NCBI GenBank assembly: GCA_018417955.1
Contig: JACTVC010000001.1
Span: 310,001-374,000 of the forward strand
Source: Laccaria trichodermophora
Taxonomy: Eukaryota > Basidiomycota > Agaricomycetes > Agaricales > Hydnangiaceae
Length of the DNA stretch: 64,000 nucleotides
Reading direction: 5' to 3'
Part shown: one piece after another, positions 12,600 through 24,481 of the stretch
Layout of the letters: each line of letters opens with the position of its first letter
Numbering within the stretch: the first letter of the stretch is position 1
Made by a program: the position numbers and the translations under genes
The notes under the pieces: generated by a model
What the model was told of the DNA's origin: nothing
The model's input: only the letters and a program-made list of their open reading frames with translations
Database searches by the model: none

Positions 12600-12825
12600 G
12601 GTTACTATGTGGGAGGTGAAGGTGAGCCCAAGCGAATTGGAACCTAGTTACACACCTATTATATGGAGCTAAAATTCTTTGAAGAGTGAGTGCTGCGATG
12701 ATTAATGGCGGCCCTGAGTCTGGACTTAAACATTGCTCAAACATCCGAGCCACGTGTCAAGTATTGATCCCAGATTGGTCCCCTGCCTCTGTTGAACAAG
12801 CCAAGATATTATTCACTACAACGCC

Positions 12826-15800
12826 ATGTCGCAAAGCCCTTCAGCCTCAGTATCTAATGGCTCTGACAATGCATCAAAAAGACGGAGAACCGGTGACGGT
12901 CATTCCATGGGCCAGTTTATGTCAACAGCCGATGGCTCACCCCATGATCAACATCAACCAAGTCCCCATATCCCAAAGAGAGGCGCACGGGCTTGTACCG
13001 CCTGTAGGAAGGGGAAAAACAGATGCGAAGGAGAGGTACGCATCAGCCTCGGCTGGCCTCATCCATCTTTTGTGCTCACTGTGGCCCGCCTCCCCCGCCC
13101 GGCCCGGCGCTTTCTTAGGCTCCTTGCCGCCGCTGTCAGGCAAGTGGAACAGCTTGTGTCTTCGAAAAACCAGAGAAGAAGAATGTCCAAGCGAGCGCTG
13201 GACCCAGCGTTGAGTAATGGTCCTATTCCTGCCACATTCGTCCAATGCTGAAGATGACGTACTCACTAGACGATTGTCTCGCCTTGAGGGCCAGTATCTG
13301 GTACAGCTTCAATGGGTAGCTTGCGTAGATGTTTACTGATTTTGAACGGTTTATGTGAAAAAGGTTATGCAAAGCCAGATGATTGGCATGCAATCATCGT
13401 TGGATAGGATTTTGTTGGCGGTGCAGCCACAGCATCCACCAATGCAACCACCCCCAGGGATGTATACGTCTCACATGGATGTCCACCGTGATATGTCTGG
13501 TCTACAGCAGCCCCAACATAATGGGTTTGACATGATGCCGGGTTCTGACCGCTCCCGCTCCTTCCCACCCCTTCCGGGGTTCGCACCTCCAGTACGTTAA
13601 CAATCTCGACGCATACTTTTCTACTCACCCTCCAACCTCAAGCCCCATAAATATGCGTCATATGGAATCATTCCGAGCACAGCTCCCTCTTCGGATGACG
13701 AGTCTGAAGACACGCTCCCTCGTTCAACTTTGAACGCTCCCATAGAGGCTTTGCAGGGGTTGGCAAACGCTGCGGCCGAAGCTGCTGCTGCCCCATCTGT
13801 TTCCCCAAGGTTCGAATTTAGGAATGACTTTGCCCATTGCTGACACACGCTTTATCAGAGTGAAGAAGCGTAAGAGGGCTGAACCCATTCCAAGGAATGC
13901 CTTTCCCCACGTAGTGGAAAAAGTTGATTCAATTTCTTTTTACTTTTGCCGTCCGTTCTGAACTTTGTTCATTTTCAGGGCCTGGTCACTGACTCTGAGG
14001 CACGCGAGCTTTACAATATGTATGCCATATCTTTTTGAATCACCCAGGTCTCTGACCTTCCTTTCCAGCTTTTTCGCAGGATGTCACTTGTTCATTCCCC
14101 TGTTCGACCCGTTGTATGACACGTATGAAAGCTTAATGGAGAGAACCCCCTGGACGTTCGATGCTATCTTGGCTGTGGCCTCTAAAATTCGCAGCGGCAA
14201 CGGACCTCTTAGTTCAACGTTTTACAAATGTCTGGAAGAAGCACAAGGTATCGCACGCTCCTCGCTTTTCGGGCCCGTAGTAAGAAAGGAGGCAATTCAA
14301 GGCATGTAAATTAATCATTTTCCACTCACCATCTTATATTTTCTGTAGGCATGTTGTTGCTGGCCGCCTGGAGTACAAACGGGTGGCTTCCTAGTGGCCA
14401 TGCCATGCGTATGGCATTGGACCTCGGCCTTCATCGAGCCTTGGAGAAGCTGGCTGACGTCGTTGGGAAACAGCGGGCCGAGGAAGAAGAGAGAAATCTA
14501 GGTCAGCATTTAGCGATTTTTGCGCTCAATATCTGATGCATACATCAGTTGTGTCCGCTCGCATTTGGCTTTGTCTTTACTGGTTTGACCATCAGTACGT
14601 TTCAATGCTTCAATTTCTTCGTCTTCTAATTTGGCTGTCAAGAATGAGTCTGGGAACAGGCCGTCCAATCGTGTTGCGGGATGAGAGTACAATTCGTCAC
14701 TGCCGGCTGTTGTTAAGCCACCCCATGTCATCGCCGACCGACGTCAGGCTCGTCGCCTTGGTTGAGCTTATTGCTCAAAAGAGTGCGTCATTTCCGATCT
14801 GCATTTTATAAACAGGCAATGACACGGAAACCTACTCAAGCTCAAATCTACGATACCTTGGCTTCTCTGAATGATCAGGTCACTCACAATACATTGGCTT
14901 TCATCCGCCGTGCAAATGTAGCACTGGATAAATGGTGGTCGGACTGCGATGAACTTCACTGTCAGTACCTTGGTTTGATGACATGCGCTGCTCATTGATG
15001 AGGACAACTTTCAGGTCGGACTATGGACCAGGATTCACTACTCCGAAAAATACTGGCAGGGGAATTGCATTACGCAAAACTATGGCTTGTTTGTGTCGCT
15101 TTACGCGGCGTGGCTTGGGATAAGATGCCTTTCGAACAACGCGAGCTTGCCTTCCAAGCAAAAGATGCCGCATCAAACTGTCTCTCAATTTTCTTGAACT
15201 CATCCGAATACAGGTACGCCCACGATTCTGCGTAGCTATGATGGTGATTAAGCATATAAAATTCATAGAGCTGCCCTTCGCTATGCCGTCCATGACAGTC
15301 TTGTCACGGCTGCGTTTTCTGGCCTATTCCTTTTGAAGATGGCCAGTCTATTCCCCTCTGAACTGGATCTGGGAGCAATCACTGGCCAAGTCGAGCAATT
15401 GGCTCAGCTTCTGTCGGACGTTGCGGCTGAGAGGTAAGAACGCAAACTGATACTTACCGGAGGTGTATGTTGAAATCCGACAGGTACGCCCTAACTTTGA
15501 GGATCATGTTAGCCAACCTCCGCCGCAAAGTAGGTATGGGAGGTGGAATCAACACTCCGATACCTACCATGCCACCCCCATCCTTCGCGGAAAACATGAT
15601 CATTCCCCAAACATATCTTGATCCCGGAATGCCGCCCCCATTTACCATGGAAGAACTTGGGTTCGCTTGGCCAGGCAATCAAGGAATCTTCAACCCATCA
15701 ACCATTCCTATCTGGCTCCAAGAACAGGTTTGTGTCCTCTGTTACACCAAAGCATTCCTTTTCTTATATCGCGTTTTCTCTTAGAGCTTGGCGGACCTTG

Positions 15801-15895
15801 GCCTTCCCGCAAATGGCTCTGACGGTATCTTTCTGCAGATGGGAGGCGCCAACGGATGGACAGGAGACTTTCCCCCTATGCCGGAAGCGTGGTAG
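12826..15895 (+). CDS. Zn2Cys6 fungal-specific transcription factor
   Basis: Sixteen exons, from 12826-13035 through 15785-15895, join in phase to give 748 aa. The DNA-binding cluster ACTACRKGKNRCEGE is split by an intron from APCRRCQASGTACVFEKP, supplying all six Cys. A short coiled-coil segment (VERLSRLEGQYLVMQ) follows for dimerisation, then a Pro/Gln/Ser linker and the fungal_trans ligand/regulatory region (FFAGCHLFIPLFDP, WSTNGWLPSGHAMRMALDLG, RIWLCLYWFDHQMSLGTGRP). The C-terminus is Pro/Met/Gly-rich and may activate. The layout is like the PriB-type regulators of mushrooms, but target genes cannot be read from sequence. The intron after 14301 is GC-AG. The intron 14783-14840 was placed by phase and is the weakest. 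Confidence 0.86.
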
Positions 15896-16046
15896 ATTTG
15901 AACGATCTACCTGTCGTTTGATTCGTTTGATTTCTATTGGCTTGAGTTTGCAATGCTTTGCTAGTTTTCTTATTTATTTTTCGTGTCCGCTGACTCATGA
16001 GCATACTACCTGTAGTACCAGTATTACGAGATGGTGGGCCGCAGAA

Positions 16047-17662
16047 TCAGCCATCTTCCTCATCGCTGTCTTCCTGTTCCTGCAAGAACTGAATTCTGTT
16101 TAATAAATGTCAACTATGATAGTAGTTAGGAGGCGTACTTTAACTAGTGGTTCAGTACTCTTCAAAAAGTGCTGTCGGCCTTGTGGTTTAGAGCCCTTTT
16201 GATGCCAGTAGATGATAGCTTGATCAGAAATACAGTCCTTATTGTACAACACCTAGAGGAGAGGGGTTGGTCTTCTCAATATTCATAGATTGGAAGGAAC
16301 ATACTTTGAGAATCTGCGGGAAAGCTTTGATGATGCGCGTGTCTTCGTAACAATACACTTGAACAACGTTTATGAGGGACACCTGTGTTTTTGCTCCGGT
16401 ACAGAATGGTTCGAGGATGGGCGCGAATTTCTATGGAACAGTTGTATAGATTCGAGTTTGGATACACAAAGGTACTTACACCGACTTCGCGCAGAGCCAG
16501 GCCCTCAATTTGGTCAGGGCGAGCGCTCCAATCGACTGAAGTCATCAAACCCTGCCAAATGCACTGAATAAGTTCACTCTCTGGCACAGGCGATTCTTCA
16601 AGGCGCGCTCTGATGGCGGCGACAATCTATGAAGCATGAGAGGTCATCTAAACGAAATAGCAAGTTAGTTCTCTGACCTGGTCGGGGGTTTCCTCACGTT
16701 CGCAAAGTTCAGAGAGCTCTTTGACGATACCCTCTTTGACAACGGCATATTGTTTCTTTGCCCACCACTCAGCGACCTGTGTAAGGCCTTCTTTCTTAAA
16801 ATGTTCTTCCAGGTATTTGCCCTCGCGCTTATTGGGAGGGAAGAAGGCAAGAAGATCTTTAATACCACCCCGTTTCAGGGTCGAAGATAAGTGATCCATA
16901 GATTGATCAACCAGATATGCACGGAAAATGAGACTGATAACGCTGACGGAGACATCTAACAGAGTCTTCAACATCCAGTCCAGAAAAGTAGGGCATGAAT
17001 TACCATTCTTGACGAGATGGTCTTTGGTAAGACTCTGCAAGCACGATGCGTTGGCAAGACCCTGAGAGATCAAAAGGCCAACGGCGAGTGAAAGCTTGTC
17101 CTTCTGTGCTGGAGACCAGCGGTGTATATATTGAAGAAGTCCTGGAAGAGCTGATTCCTCTAGAGGCTTCTGAAGATATTTGTACCTGTGAAAAGAAAAT
17201 AAGAGATAAGAAGAAGGCAAAGAGACGTAGAAAACCTTCTGATGAGTTTGTTGAGAACCTCGATGTATTTTTTCAGGTCATCGATTTGCGCAGGATCTTC
17301 CGAATTGAAGATGGTAAAGGGAGAAACGGGAGCTCCATCGTCAACATAACTTCCGCCTGGCTGGAGGAGACCGCCAACGAGGATGATTTCGAAGAGAGCA
17401 TCTGCATACTTGAGAAACTCGAGAGTGGAACCTGCTTGGACTAGCTTTGTTGCAAAAGAGTCAAAGTCACCGTCTGGTACTGTTTCGAGATGCTTGTATA
17501 GCTGATCTCTGAAGACTGGTTCCGATAAGATAGACGTCTGGTGGGCGTAGGAGAGAGCTCACTGGATGGCTCGTGCTTTGCTTGTGCCTTTACAGCGCCC
17601 TTTCTTGCTTTTATTCTGACGCCCTGAAGCGAAGGCTTTGAAGTGGCTGATTGCTGAGACAT
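16047..17662 (-). CDS. eIF5-mimic / BZW (W2-domain) translation regulator
   Basis: This protein competes with eIF5 for eIF2 and eIF3 and so sharpens start-codon choice. The N-terminus is basic (SLQGVRIKARKGAVKAQAKHE), followed by FRDQLYKHLETVPDGDFDSF and the HEAT-like MA3/eIF4G-type helices (KYLQKPLEESALPGLLQYIH). The C-terminal W2 domain contains IQCIWQGLMTSVDWSARPDQ and YCYEDTRIIKAFPQILK. The tail QEQEDSDEEDG is the acidic end typical of eIF5/eIF2Bε/5MP W2 proteins. The last intron was extended to the AATTCAG acceptor so that VK joins FLQEQEDSDEEDG; reading straight through gives a less likely tail. The length, about 430 aa, matches the family. It converges on the Zn2Cys6 gene. Confidence 0.9.
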
Positions 17663-17787
17663 GCACTGGTCCAACCAAGGTTCCAAATGGGAACTTGAAG
17701 AGGAAGAAGATGCGGCAATTCCCGAATTACAACAATAATAACCACACCGATATTACTACTCCTCCGTCTTGATAATTATTCACCTCA

Positions 17788-19171
17788 ATGTCCTCTGCTT
17801 CTTTTACAGACTCTCCTAATGCGCGTTCAAAGTCAATCACAGCCGCAGACCTTGATACTTATGGCGTAAGCCTTCTCATTTATCATTCTCACCTCATCTT
17901 GACATTCTACAGGTCCTTAATCGTCATTCTACCAATCACCCCACCTTCCGCGTCGGTGTTTCCGAGGACAAGGGCACAAGAAGGACCATGGAAGATGCTC
18001 ACTCCTTTGTCGTAGATTTTGACTCCATTCGCGGTCAGGGATTCTTTGCCGTCTTCGATGGCCATGCTGGAAAGCATGCTGCAGAGTGGTGTGGCTCGCA
18101 TTTCCATGAGGTATAATATACTCCACACCATCATATTTTTTCACCCCATTTTCTGACGTGCTCTTTAGTATCTTCTGACAGCTATCCACGCATCACCCAG
18201 TACACCTATCCCCGATATCCTGAACCAAACTTTCCACGATGTCGATGAAAGTTTATCTAAACTATGCGAAGAATCAGACGGGAAAATTCATTCGGGATGC
18301 ACAGCCGTCACCGCCTTTCTTCGTGTGGAAGATTCAGAGGGTCGGCAACCTTTTGTTCCGGCTTCCTCATCACCGCCGTCCAAGTCGCCTATCTCGGGTC
18401 AAAGCGTCGAGACCGAAGAACCTGTGGCCGACAGTTCTAACGAAAGTAGTGCAGAAAGCATAGGGACGGCTTCCAACGATCCCCAAAAGAAGAGTAAAAA
18501 GGTGAAGCCTCCTCGAGCCAGTCGCATACGGAAAGCCCTTCGTAGTTTGGCTGGCGGTGGCTCGAAAGCGTTTGGATCAATAACTCCTCGTTCCACATCT
18601 CCTTCCGCGTCCCACAATACGGCCGCAGAAGGCATTACGCTGATCGTACCCCCTTCCGATGCGAGACGCGTCTTGTACAGCGCCAATGCTGGCGATGCTC
18701 GTGGTGTTCTCTGTCGTGCGGGAAAAGCGGTTCGTCTCACCTATGACCACAAGGGATCCGATAAGCAAGAAGCAAAGCGGATCACAGACGCTGGTGGATT
18801 TGTTATGAGTGGGAGGGTGAATGGGGTTCTGGCCGTGACAAGGAGCTTGGGTGATTCGGCCATGAAGGAGTTCGTCGTGGGCGCTCCATACACCACCGAG
18901 ACCGAGTTATGCGAGGAAGATGAGTTTTTGGTATTGGCTTGTGATGGAGTAGGCCTCATCTTTTACCCCCCCCCTTTAATTCCTGCTAACACTTCATTTT
19001 CAGCTCTGGGACATCGTCGGCGATCAGAGCGCCATAGACCTGGTCCGCGATATTGAGGACGCTCAGCTCGCAAGCCAAAAGTTGCTCAAGCACGCTTTGT
19101 CACATCATACCACAGACAATGTCACCGTTCTGGTGATCCGATTTAAGCATATTGCACCGAGTACAGCTTAA
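17788..19171 (+). CDS. PP2C-type protein phosphatase, PTC1-like
   Basis: This Mg/Mn-dependent Ser/Thr phosphatase switches off stress MAP-kinase signalling (HOG and cell-wall pathways in yeast). Exons 17788-17865, 17913-18110, 18169-18948 and 19004-19171 give 407 aa. Metal-site motifs are all present: RRTMEDAH, FFAVFDGHAGKHAAEW, SGCTAVTAFL, SANAGDARGVL, NGVLAVTRSLGDSAMKEFV, FLVLACDGLWDIVGDQSA and TTDNVTVLVIRF. A Ser/Lys/Arg-rich insert of about 105 residues separates SGCTAVTAFLRVED from the LYSANAGDAR strand; it is absent from yeast Ptc1 and may be a regulatory or docking loop. Its promoter lies between it and the divergent W2-protein gene (126 bp). Confidence 0.9.
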
Positions 19172-19333
19172 GTTCGACACGCAAATAATATTCATTGCCA
19201 GACTCTGCGTGGTATAATATCACAGCTGAGGTCGAGACGCTTGATTAAATTCGAATCTGTAACACATTGATAATACGACTAGTTGTACATAAGTCTACTA
19301 TGACTGAGGTGTGGGGAGATGATGATGAATGCT

Positions 19334-20487
19334 CTAGTTGGTTTCAATCCATGGTTCAGCATCAGAATCCAGGTCACCGTCATCAGCCTCCTGGTCAATC
19401 GGATCACCGTCATCAGCCTCCAACTCCTCACCTCTCTCCAACTGCTCTTTCTCTGGTGTCATGTTTGGAGACATATCCATCGCCGTCTCCAGAATGTAAC
19501 GCAGCATGCCCAGCACATCTGGCAACCTTCCCTCCTTCATGATGTCAAACACCTCGCTCTCTTTTACAATACCATCATTCGTTATCATTACAAAGACATA
19601 CGAGAGGCCGTCCGTCACAACGCCATACACTGATGTATCACTTTGTCCTCGGTTGATGCGGGATTGACGCAATGATGCGAGGTATACAACTAGCTGTGGT
19701 ATACCAGTGACATATTGACCCTGGAACTTGCACTCCACGGAGAGCAGGAGCGAGTGGAAGAGTCAGGTACGAATTTTTTCCCCAAGTTTCGCGAATCCGA
19801 CTCCGTGATCAACACGGCCACCAACGATGGTGTTGGCGGTTTTTTGGGGGGTAGTCGGCAGATGATTGATCCTGTGGTTAAAAGAGACTTCGCAATGGAC
19901 TTTGACTTTGTCCCATCTCGTTGGTGTGCGTTGGCCATCCCCAGTCCCGCCATCCACCGTGCCATGCTGAGGTTTTTTGCTCATTTGGCAGATACATCAA
20001 CGGAGCTCTGACCGACTCACCATCGCCGCTATACACTCACATAGCAGCATGTCCATCCCAACTCTACAACCCGCTTCACTGGATCGATCATAGATTCCGT
20101 GATAGTTCTGCAGGAGTGTCACTAATAAGGCTGCTCGTCAATGCACGGTTCAATATCAGGGAAAAACCTTACCTAGGCAATGTGATGGCTCAAGAGGCTT
20201 GACATCGGGAAGTGACAGTATGTTCCACTGGTTCTGGGTGGGATCCACCAGGTGTTGTACGTCAGGCCGAAGTCCCTAACTGCTTCGGCCAGTGTGTAAT
20301 CCCCCGCGGCCTTGCGCACCGACGGTTGCTCTTCAGCTGTTGCTGAAAGGAACTTTCGTTTCACCTCTTTAAGAGCATTGCGAGTAAGGTGTAGTGCAGA
20401 CGAGGAAGCGTTGGTCAAAGCAAATAGTTGTTCGAATATGGCATCGATAATGTCCCGGTCATTGGGTCGAGGGCGCTTGGGAGGCAT
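19334..20487 (-). pseudogene. decayed PD-(D/E)XK-nuclease-like gene (paralog of the gene at 51988)
   Basis: The frame starts at 20487 (MPPKRPRPNDRDIIDAIFEQ) and matches the intact paralog through FGLTY. It then loses one base at about 20248-20262, so VQHLVDPTQNQWNI continues in another frame. The two introns of the paralog are present at the matching sites. A TGA at 19763-19765 follows GRVDHGVGFAKL and lies just before the VECK (E-x-K) strand. Beyond it the frame is clean: PQLVVYLASLRQSRINRG, GVVTDGLSYVFVMI, and an acidic end. Retained introns indicate a genomic duplicate, not a retrocopy. An intron hiding the stop is possible but would delete the catalytic strand, so I call it a pseudogene. 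Confidence 0.75.
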
Positions 20488-20715
20488 AAGTCGATTTAAA
20501 TCTGCCAATTTAACAGGATTCGTTAAAGCCAGTAAATTTGAGAATCTCACAAATCTCTCAGCGCGCAGGGACGATGCTCAGATCTGGCTGGTGCTCAGGC
20601 TTTGAGCGATGGTTGCTCGGGAGACATCACGGAGCCATCAACCAAGCCATCAACTTAGGCGCCCCTGATACCCACAGAACTGGCACCGGCGCTAACTTCC
20701 GCACCTAGTAAGTAC
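20488..20715. other. intergenic, nothing recognised
   Basis: No coding frame, RNA or repeat is seen between the nuclease-like pseudogene start and the first TBP remnant. Confidence 0.5.
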
Positions 20716-20800
20716 CTCACCCTTGAGCAACAGCATAACATTGCCGTAGAAGCATCATACCCACCCTTCAGAGTATCGTCACGACGGTGAGTTTGGACTT
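20716..20800 (+). pseudogene. short remnant of a TATA-binding-protein gene
   Basis: About 85 bp align with 21358-21442: the shared run is CTCACC[C/T]TTGAGCAACAG, and both end in GACGGTGA[G/A]TTT[G/A]GACT. In the longer copy this encodes the junction TFEQQH...IIATVNLD at the start of the TBP core. Substitutions here destroy the frame. It is a second, shorter copy of the pseudogene that follows. Confidence 0.6.
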
Positions 20801-21086
20801 CATCTAACAAAAGCTAATAGATTTCACTTTAGAAGTTCCAACAAACCGAACCGACGCGTGAGAAGACGAACAAGGCAACGATAATGCGTACGGGAATAGC
20901 TGACTTGCAATCTAACGCGTCGACGCCGTTGGAAGGACGCAGGAATGCGGAGAGTGGATGAATACACTCTGGAGGCCACTGGAGGAAGTGACCCAAAGTG
21001 AGTACGTCCGTCTCCTTGGGTATCATGCACGACACTGACGATTGTGCCCATGTATTTCACCCTTCCCGCTCGTCAGATCACCTTTA

Positions 21087-21722
21087 GATGCACAGACCCA
21101 GCAACAACAACCTTACCAGCTTCAGCAATAGCAGCAGCAACCGTATCAGCAACACGGTATAGCCCTTCCCGGCAGTAACCCTTATCTTTCACAACCACAA
21201 AGCGGTCGATTTGCTCTTCCTGTCCTGTCCTCGTCTCCGTCCGGCTCATTCGCCCAACCACAAACACAAAACAAACCGTCGTCGCCACCCGCCACTTCCA
21301 ATGCTGTTGCAGGACCATCGTTCCCTTCAAAACCTCCGCTCCATTCACGCACGCCTCCCCTCACCTTTGAGCAACAGCATATCACTGCCGTAGAAGGCAT
21401 CGTACTCACCCTTCAAAAAATCATCGCGACGGTGAATTTAGACTGCCGCCTCGATCCGATGGCCATCGCACTCCATGCTCGTAACGCCAAATACAATCCA
21501 AAGGTTCGTATTGACCTTTCTCTAACACGCAACATGTCGAACTAATCTTCTTATTCGCTTTTTTAGGCTGACATCGTGAATCCAGGACGCTCTCATTTTT
21601 GCATCTGGCAAGATGATCGTCATTGGAGCCAAGAAGTCGGAAGATCTTGTGTCGCGTAGATATGCGCGTGAAGGCAAAGGCTTCGTTTCAATGTGAAGCC
21701 CTCCGACTTCAAGATACAGAAT
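21087..21722 (+). pseudogene. TATA-binding protein (TBP) pseudogene
   Basis: TBP recruits RNA polymerases to promoters, and its core is almost invariant. Here a Gln-rich N-terminus (with TAG at 21129-21131) and a Ser/Pro linker lead into [20 protein letters not shown] and RNAKYNPK, clear first-repeat TBP core. An intron (21504-21566) follows. About ten codons are then missing before ALIFASGKMIVIGAKKSEDL and VSRRYAR, after which a frame slip precedes FNVKPSDFKIQN, where homology stops. The whole second direct repeat is absent. It cannot make TBP. The retained intron points to DNA-level duplication of the working gene elsewhere in the genome. Confidence 0.85.
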
Positions 21723-23080
21723 GAGTTCAAGCTCATTGTAACCATATATACAGTACAGTACATTTACATTGATTCACAATACACACTGTTTCGAGAACAC
21801 TACACGCACGCGATGAACATAACCAAAACTTGCAAGAGGTGTCAGATCCACCGATCGCGGCCGTCTGATCATGTTACGCGAACGTGACAATCGGTAATTT
21901 CCGTGGGTCGGCACATCACTGGCAGCATTGACGAAAATGGTCGGCTTCTCGGCAACCTTTTTGTGGTTTCGTATGAACAGATATCATCTGTGTATTGAGG
22001 AGATAGCTATACGAGAATCGGGAAGAGTAATTAAATGGGATAATATCTAAAGGAAAGGGTCATTGTGACTAGAACTAGCATACGAAGTTGGTAAATGAAA
22101 AGGGGGAGGTGCGGTGGACGAGGATAAGAAAGGAACTTCACGACGAGACGGTCTTCGAGGAGAATTCTCGTGAGCATTATGGATGGTTGGTAGGCAGTTC
22201 ATGCGACGGGCGTCATATGAGTCATATGCGACGATTGACCGATTGACCGACCTTGGTTTCCAGCGGGGATGCCCAATTTGGTTTCCTCCTCTTCGCCAAT
22301 TACGACCGCTTCACTGAATTTCTTGAGCTGATCTGCCGCTACAGCGTTCCTCGGGTGCCGCTCTTGAAGATGACGATGCATGTTGTACTTTTGCGAATGA
22401 TTGGTGAGAAGCTGAAAGTGAAGGGCTATGTGCAGAGAAGGAAGATTGGCGGGATACGCTATTTACATTATCAACGCGCCATGATGAGAGGGATATGTCG
22501 AGAAAGACGCGTCTTTTGGCGAAGACGCGTTTGTGTTATGTTAGTGGAATACCGTTCAGATCAGTTCAAACGCCGCTGTTTCATTGCCGGCCTGCCGTCT
22601 ACCAAACATACCACGCAAATTACTGTATTTGGGGGGGTCCCCCTACCCTCCCTATGAGATCATTGACGGCCGCCATCGGCGGATCGGACGCCTCTTGAAA
22701 ACTTGTTTACCCTGGAAATACCCTCGAAAGAAATGCTTGGACCTTGGGATCCTGAAGTGACAATCAAGTATAGAAAGCACGAGATCGTTGCGTAGATCTG
22801 ACAGTGCTAAGCCCGCCTATACACATTTTATCAAGGGTTGTGCTTTATGGCAACAGGGAGTGACCAGCTTCGTTTTCTCGGCAAACACCGTTATTTGTCC
22901 ACTTGCCGAATTGCTGCCGCGTATAATTATTACAAAATACTGTTTTCCCACGATAATTACCTACTTGTGGCTTGTATATGTCAAGCATCCACTGGAAAAC
23001 AACAGTTCTGAGAGTGCATCAGTGATGATGAGTACACAATTTCCTGCCTATTTAGTTTGGAAACTTGTTTGTCAGCTCTG
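21723..23080. other. gene-poor stretch
   Basis: No gene is supported over about 1.36 kb. It holds short inverted repeats (for example around 22500-22530, AGACGCGTCTTTTGGCGAAG) and a G/C palindrome near 22629-22645. A minus-strand frame near 22199-22400 with KYNMHRHLQERHP looks like half a C2H2 finger, but no Cys pair is found. Confidence 0.5.
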
Positions 23081-23745
23081 TACTATGTTTGTTCAGGAGT
23101 TTGAAACCCATCAGGAGTTTGAAACTGCACATTATCTTGCCCTCTGCTTACCTTAGGATCTTGAAATTTTCAGGGAAGATGTATTTATGCATAAGATTCA
23201 CTATTCCAAAATTTCAGAGGAAGATGCAAAGATTTGCGCTCTGGAGGCATGACTTTGTGCTTTTCATTACACCAACCAAACAAAAGTAATGGAATGTCTT
23301 CTCAGATCCCTTCAGATCGGCCTGACCGTTTATTCTGAAACTTACCAAATACATTCAAATAGTATTTTAGAGTCTACATACAAGTTTCTAGAAAGATAGA
23401 TAAAGTGCTTTTGGGAGGGAGGGCAAAATACCAAATTTTGTTCACAAACAGCTCTCCAACTGTGACATTTGCATGGCATTTGCCTGTCAAACTGTCTTCC
23501 TCTGTCAGCCAAAGTGATTGTGACCTAGCGTGACAGCAGTTTCAATCTCCTGATATTTTTGAACCCTGAGCATTGGAATGCCTCCAACAATGAATACAAC
23601 TCATCTACAGAAAGAAAAATTAGATATTCATAGAGAAGAGAAAAATCTAGATTTAGTGGCCAAAAAATCTGAAGGATTTGAGAAAGTGGTGAGCCAGAAA
23701 TTGTGCAATGCTGAAAAAGTTTCAAACTCCTGAACAAACATAGTA
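23081..23745. mobile_element. MITE with 27-bp perfect terminal inverted repeats and TA ends
   Basis: The left end TACTATGTTTGTTCAGGAGT plus TTGAAAC (23081-23107) is found exactly inverted at 23719-23745. Both ends are TA, fitting a Tc1/mariner-type TA duplication. The 665-bp element has no transposase frame. The inner left end repeats part of the motif (AGGAGTTTGAAAC) once more. Confidence 0.75.
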
Positions 23746-23962
23746 TCATGGTACTTAACCTTGTGAATTGTTTTTTACTGATGTTACCCAGCTTTCAGCC
23801 TGTTGCAATTTATCCAACTATAAGAGGTTCAATCCATGTCAAAGGATTAGTAAAAAATATATTGGAATTTGTTTCATCTCATGGTTGCATTTGCAGACTT
23901 TGAAAATTTTCAGAATGGTGGTAAGGTAGCTGAGAAAATCTTTTAAATATCCTTACTGCAAG

Positions 23963-24281
23963 TGTGAAGCATTCACTCTGAACTTCTTGCATAGCTGAAG
24001 CCAAGAGGGAAGGAGGAGGCAAGAATGGGTGGATCTGGGATCAACACCCATAAGTGAGCAATGAGCAGTTACAAGATACTCAGCTGGCCCAACATGATTA
24101 TGCATACTGTAGGAAGTACAGATATACAAAGCACTACATGTAGTGCAAGAGGATGGCAAGACTGCTGACAAGATGGTGGTTCAAGACAAAAGATCAACAT
24201 ATTATGTAAGATATCCAAATCTAGCTATATACCACTGTTTGACTATGGCCTCTGGGCATTCCCTTCCAATCCTATATCACA
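23963..24281 (+). mobile_element. LTR copy 1 (319 bp)
   Basis: The sequence begins TGTGAAGCATTCACTC and ends CCTATATCACA, so it has the TG...CA ends and the TGTGA/TCACA inverted termini of an LTR. It is about 95% like three other copies in the window. The flanking five bases differ (GCAAG left, CTTTT right), so this copy is not a simple insertion; it abuts the copia reverse-transcriptase remnant directly. Confidence 0.75.
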
Positions 24282-24481
24282 CTTTTGCACCTGTTGCCTG
24301 ATGGGAATCAATCCGCTTTATATTAGCCCTCATCGCTGACCATGAGTCCATGACATGATCTTGCGTCAAGTTGACATCAAGACAGCCTTCCTTAATGTGC
24401 CCTTAGACGAAGAAATCTACTTACGCAAGCCCACCATTGCTGGTGAAGGCTTCTGGAGGCTTCTAAAAGGGCTGTATGGTT

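Noticed and set aside
22199..22400. Minus-strand frame with KYNMHRHLQERHP resembling a C2H2 zinc finger
   Set aside because: The His half fits, but no Cys-x2-Cys is found upstream in any frame and there are no linked exons; too weak to call a gene.
22500..22530. Possible CRISPR-like or short palindromic array
   Set aside because: Only one pair of AGACGCG/CGCGTCT motifs; no spaced array, and the host is eukaryotic.
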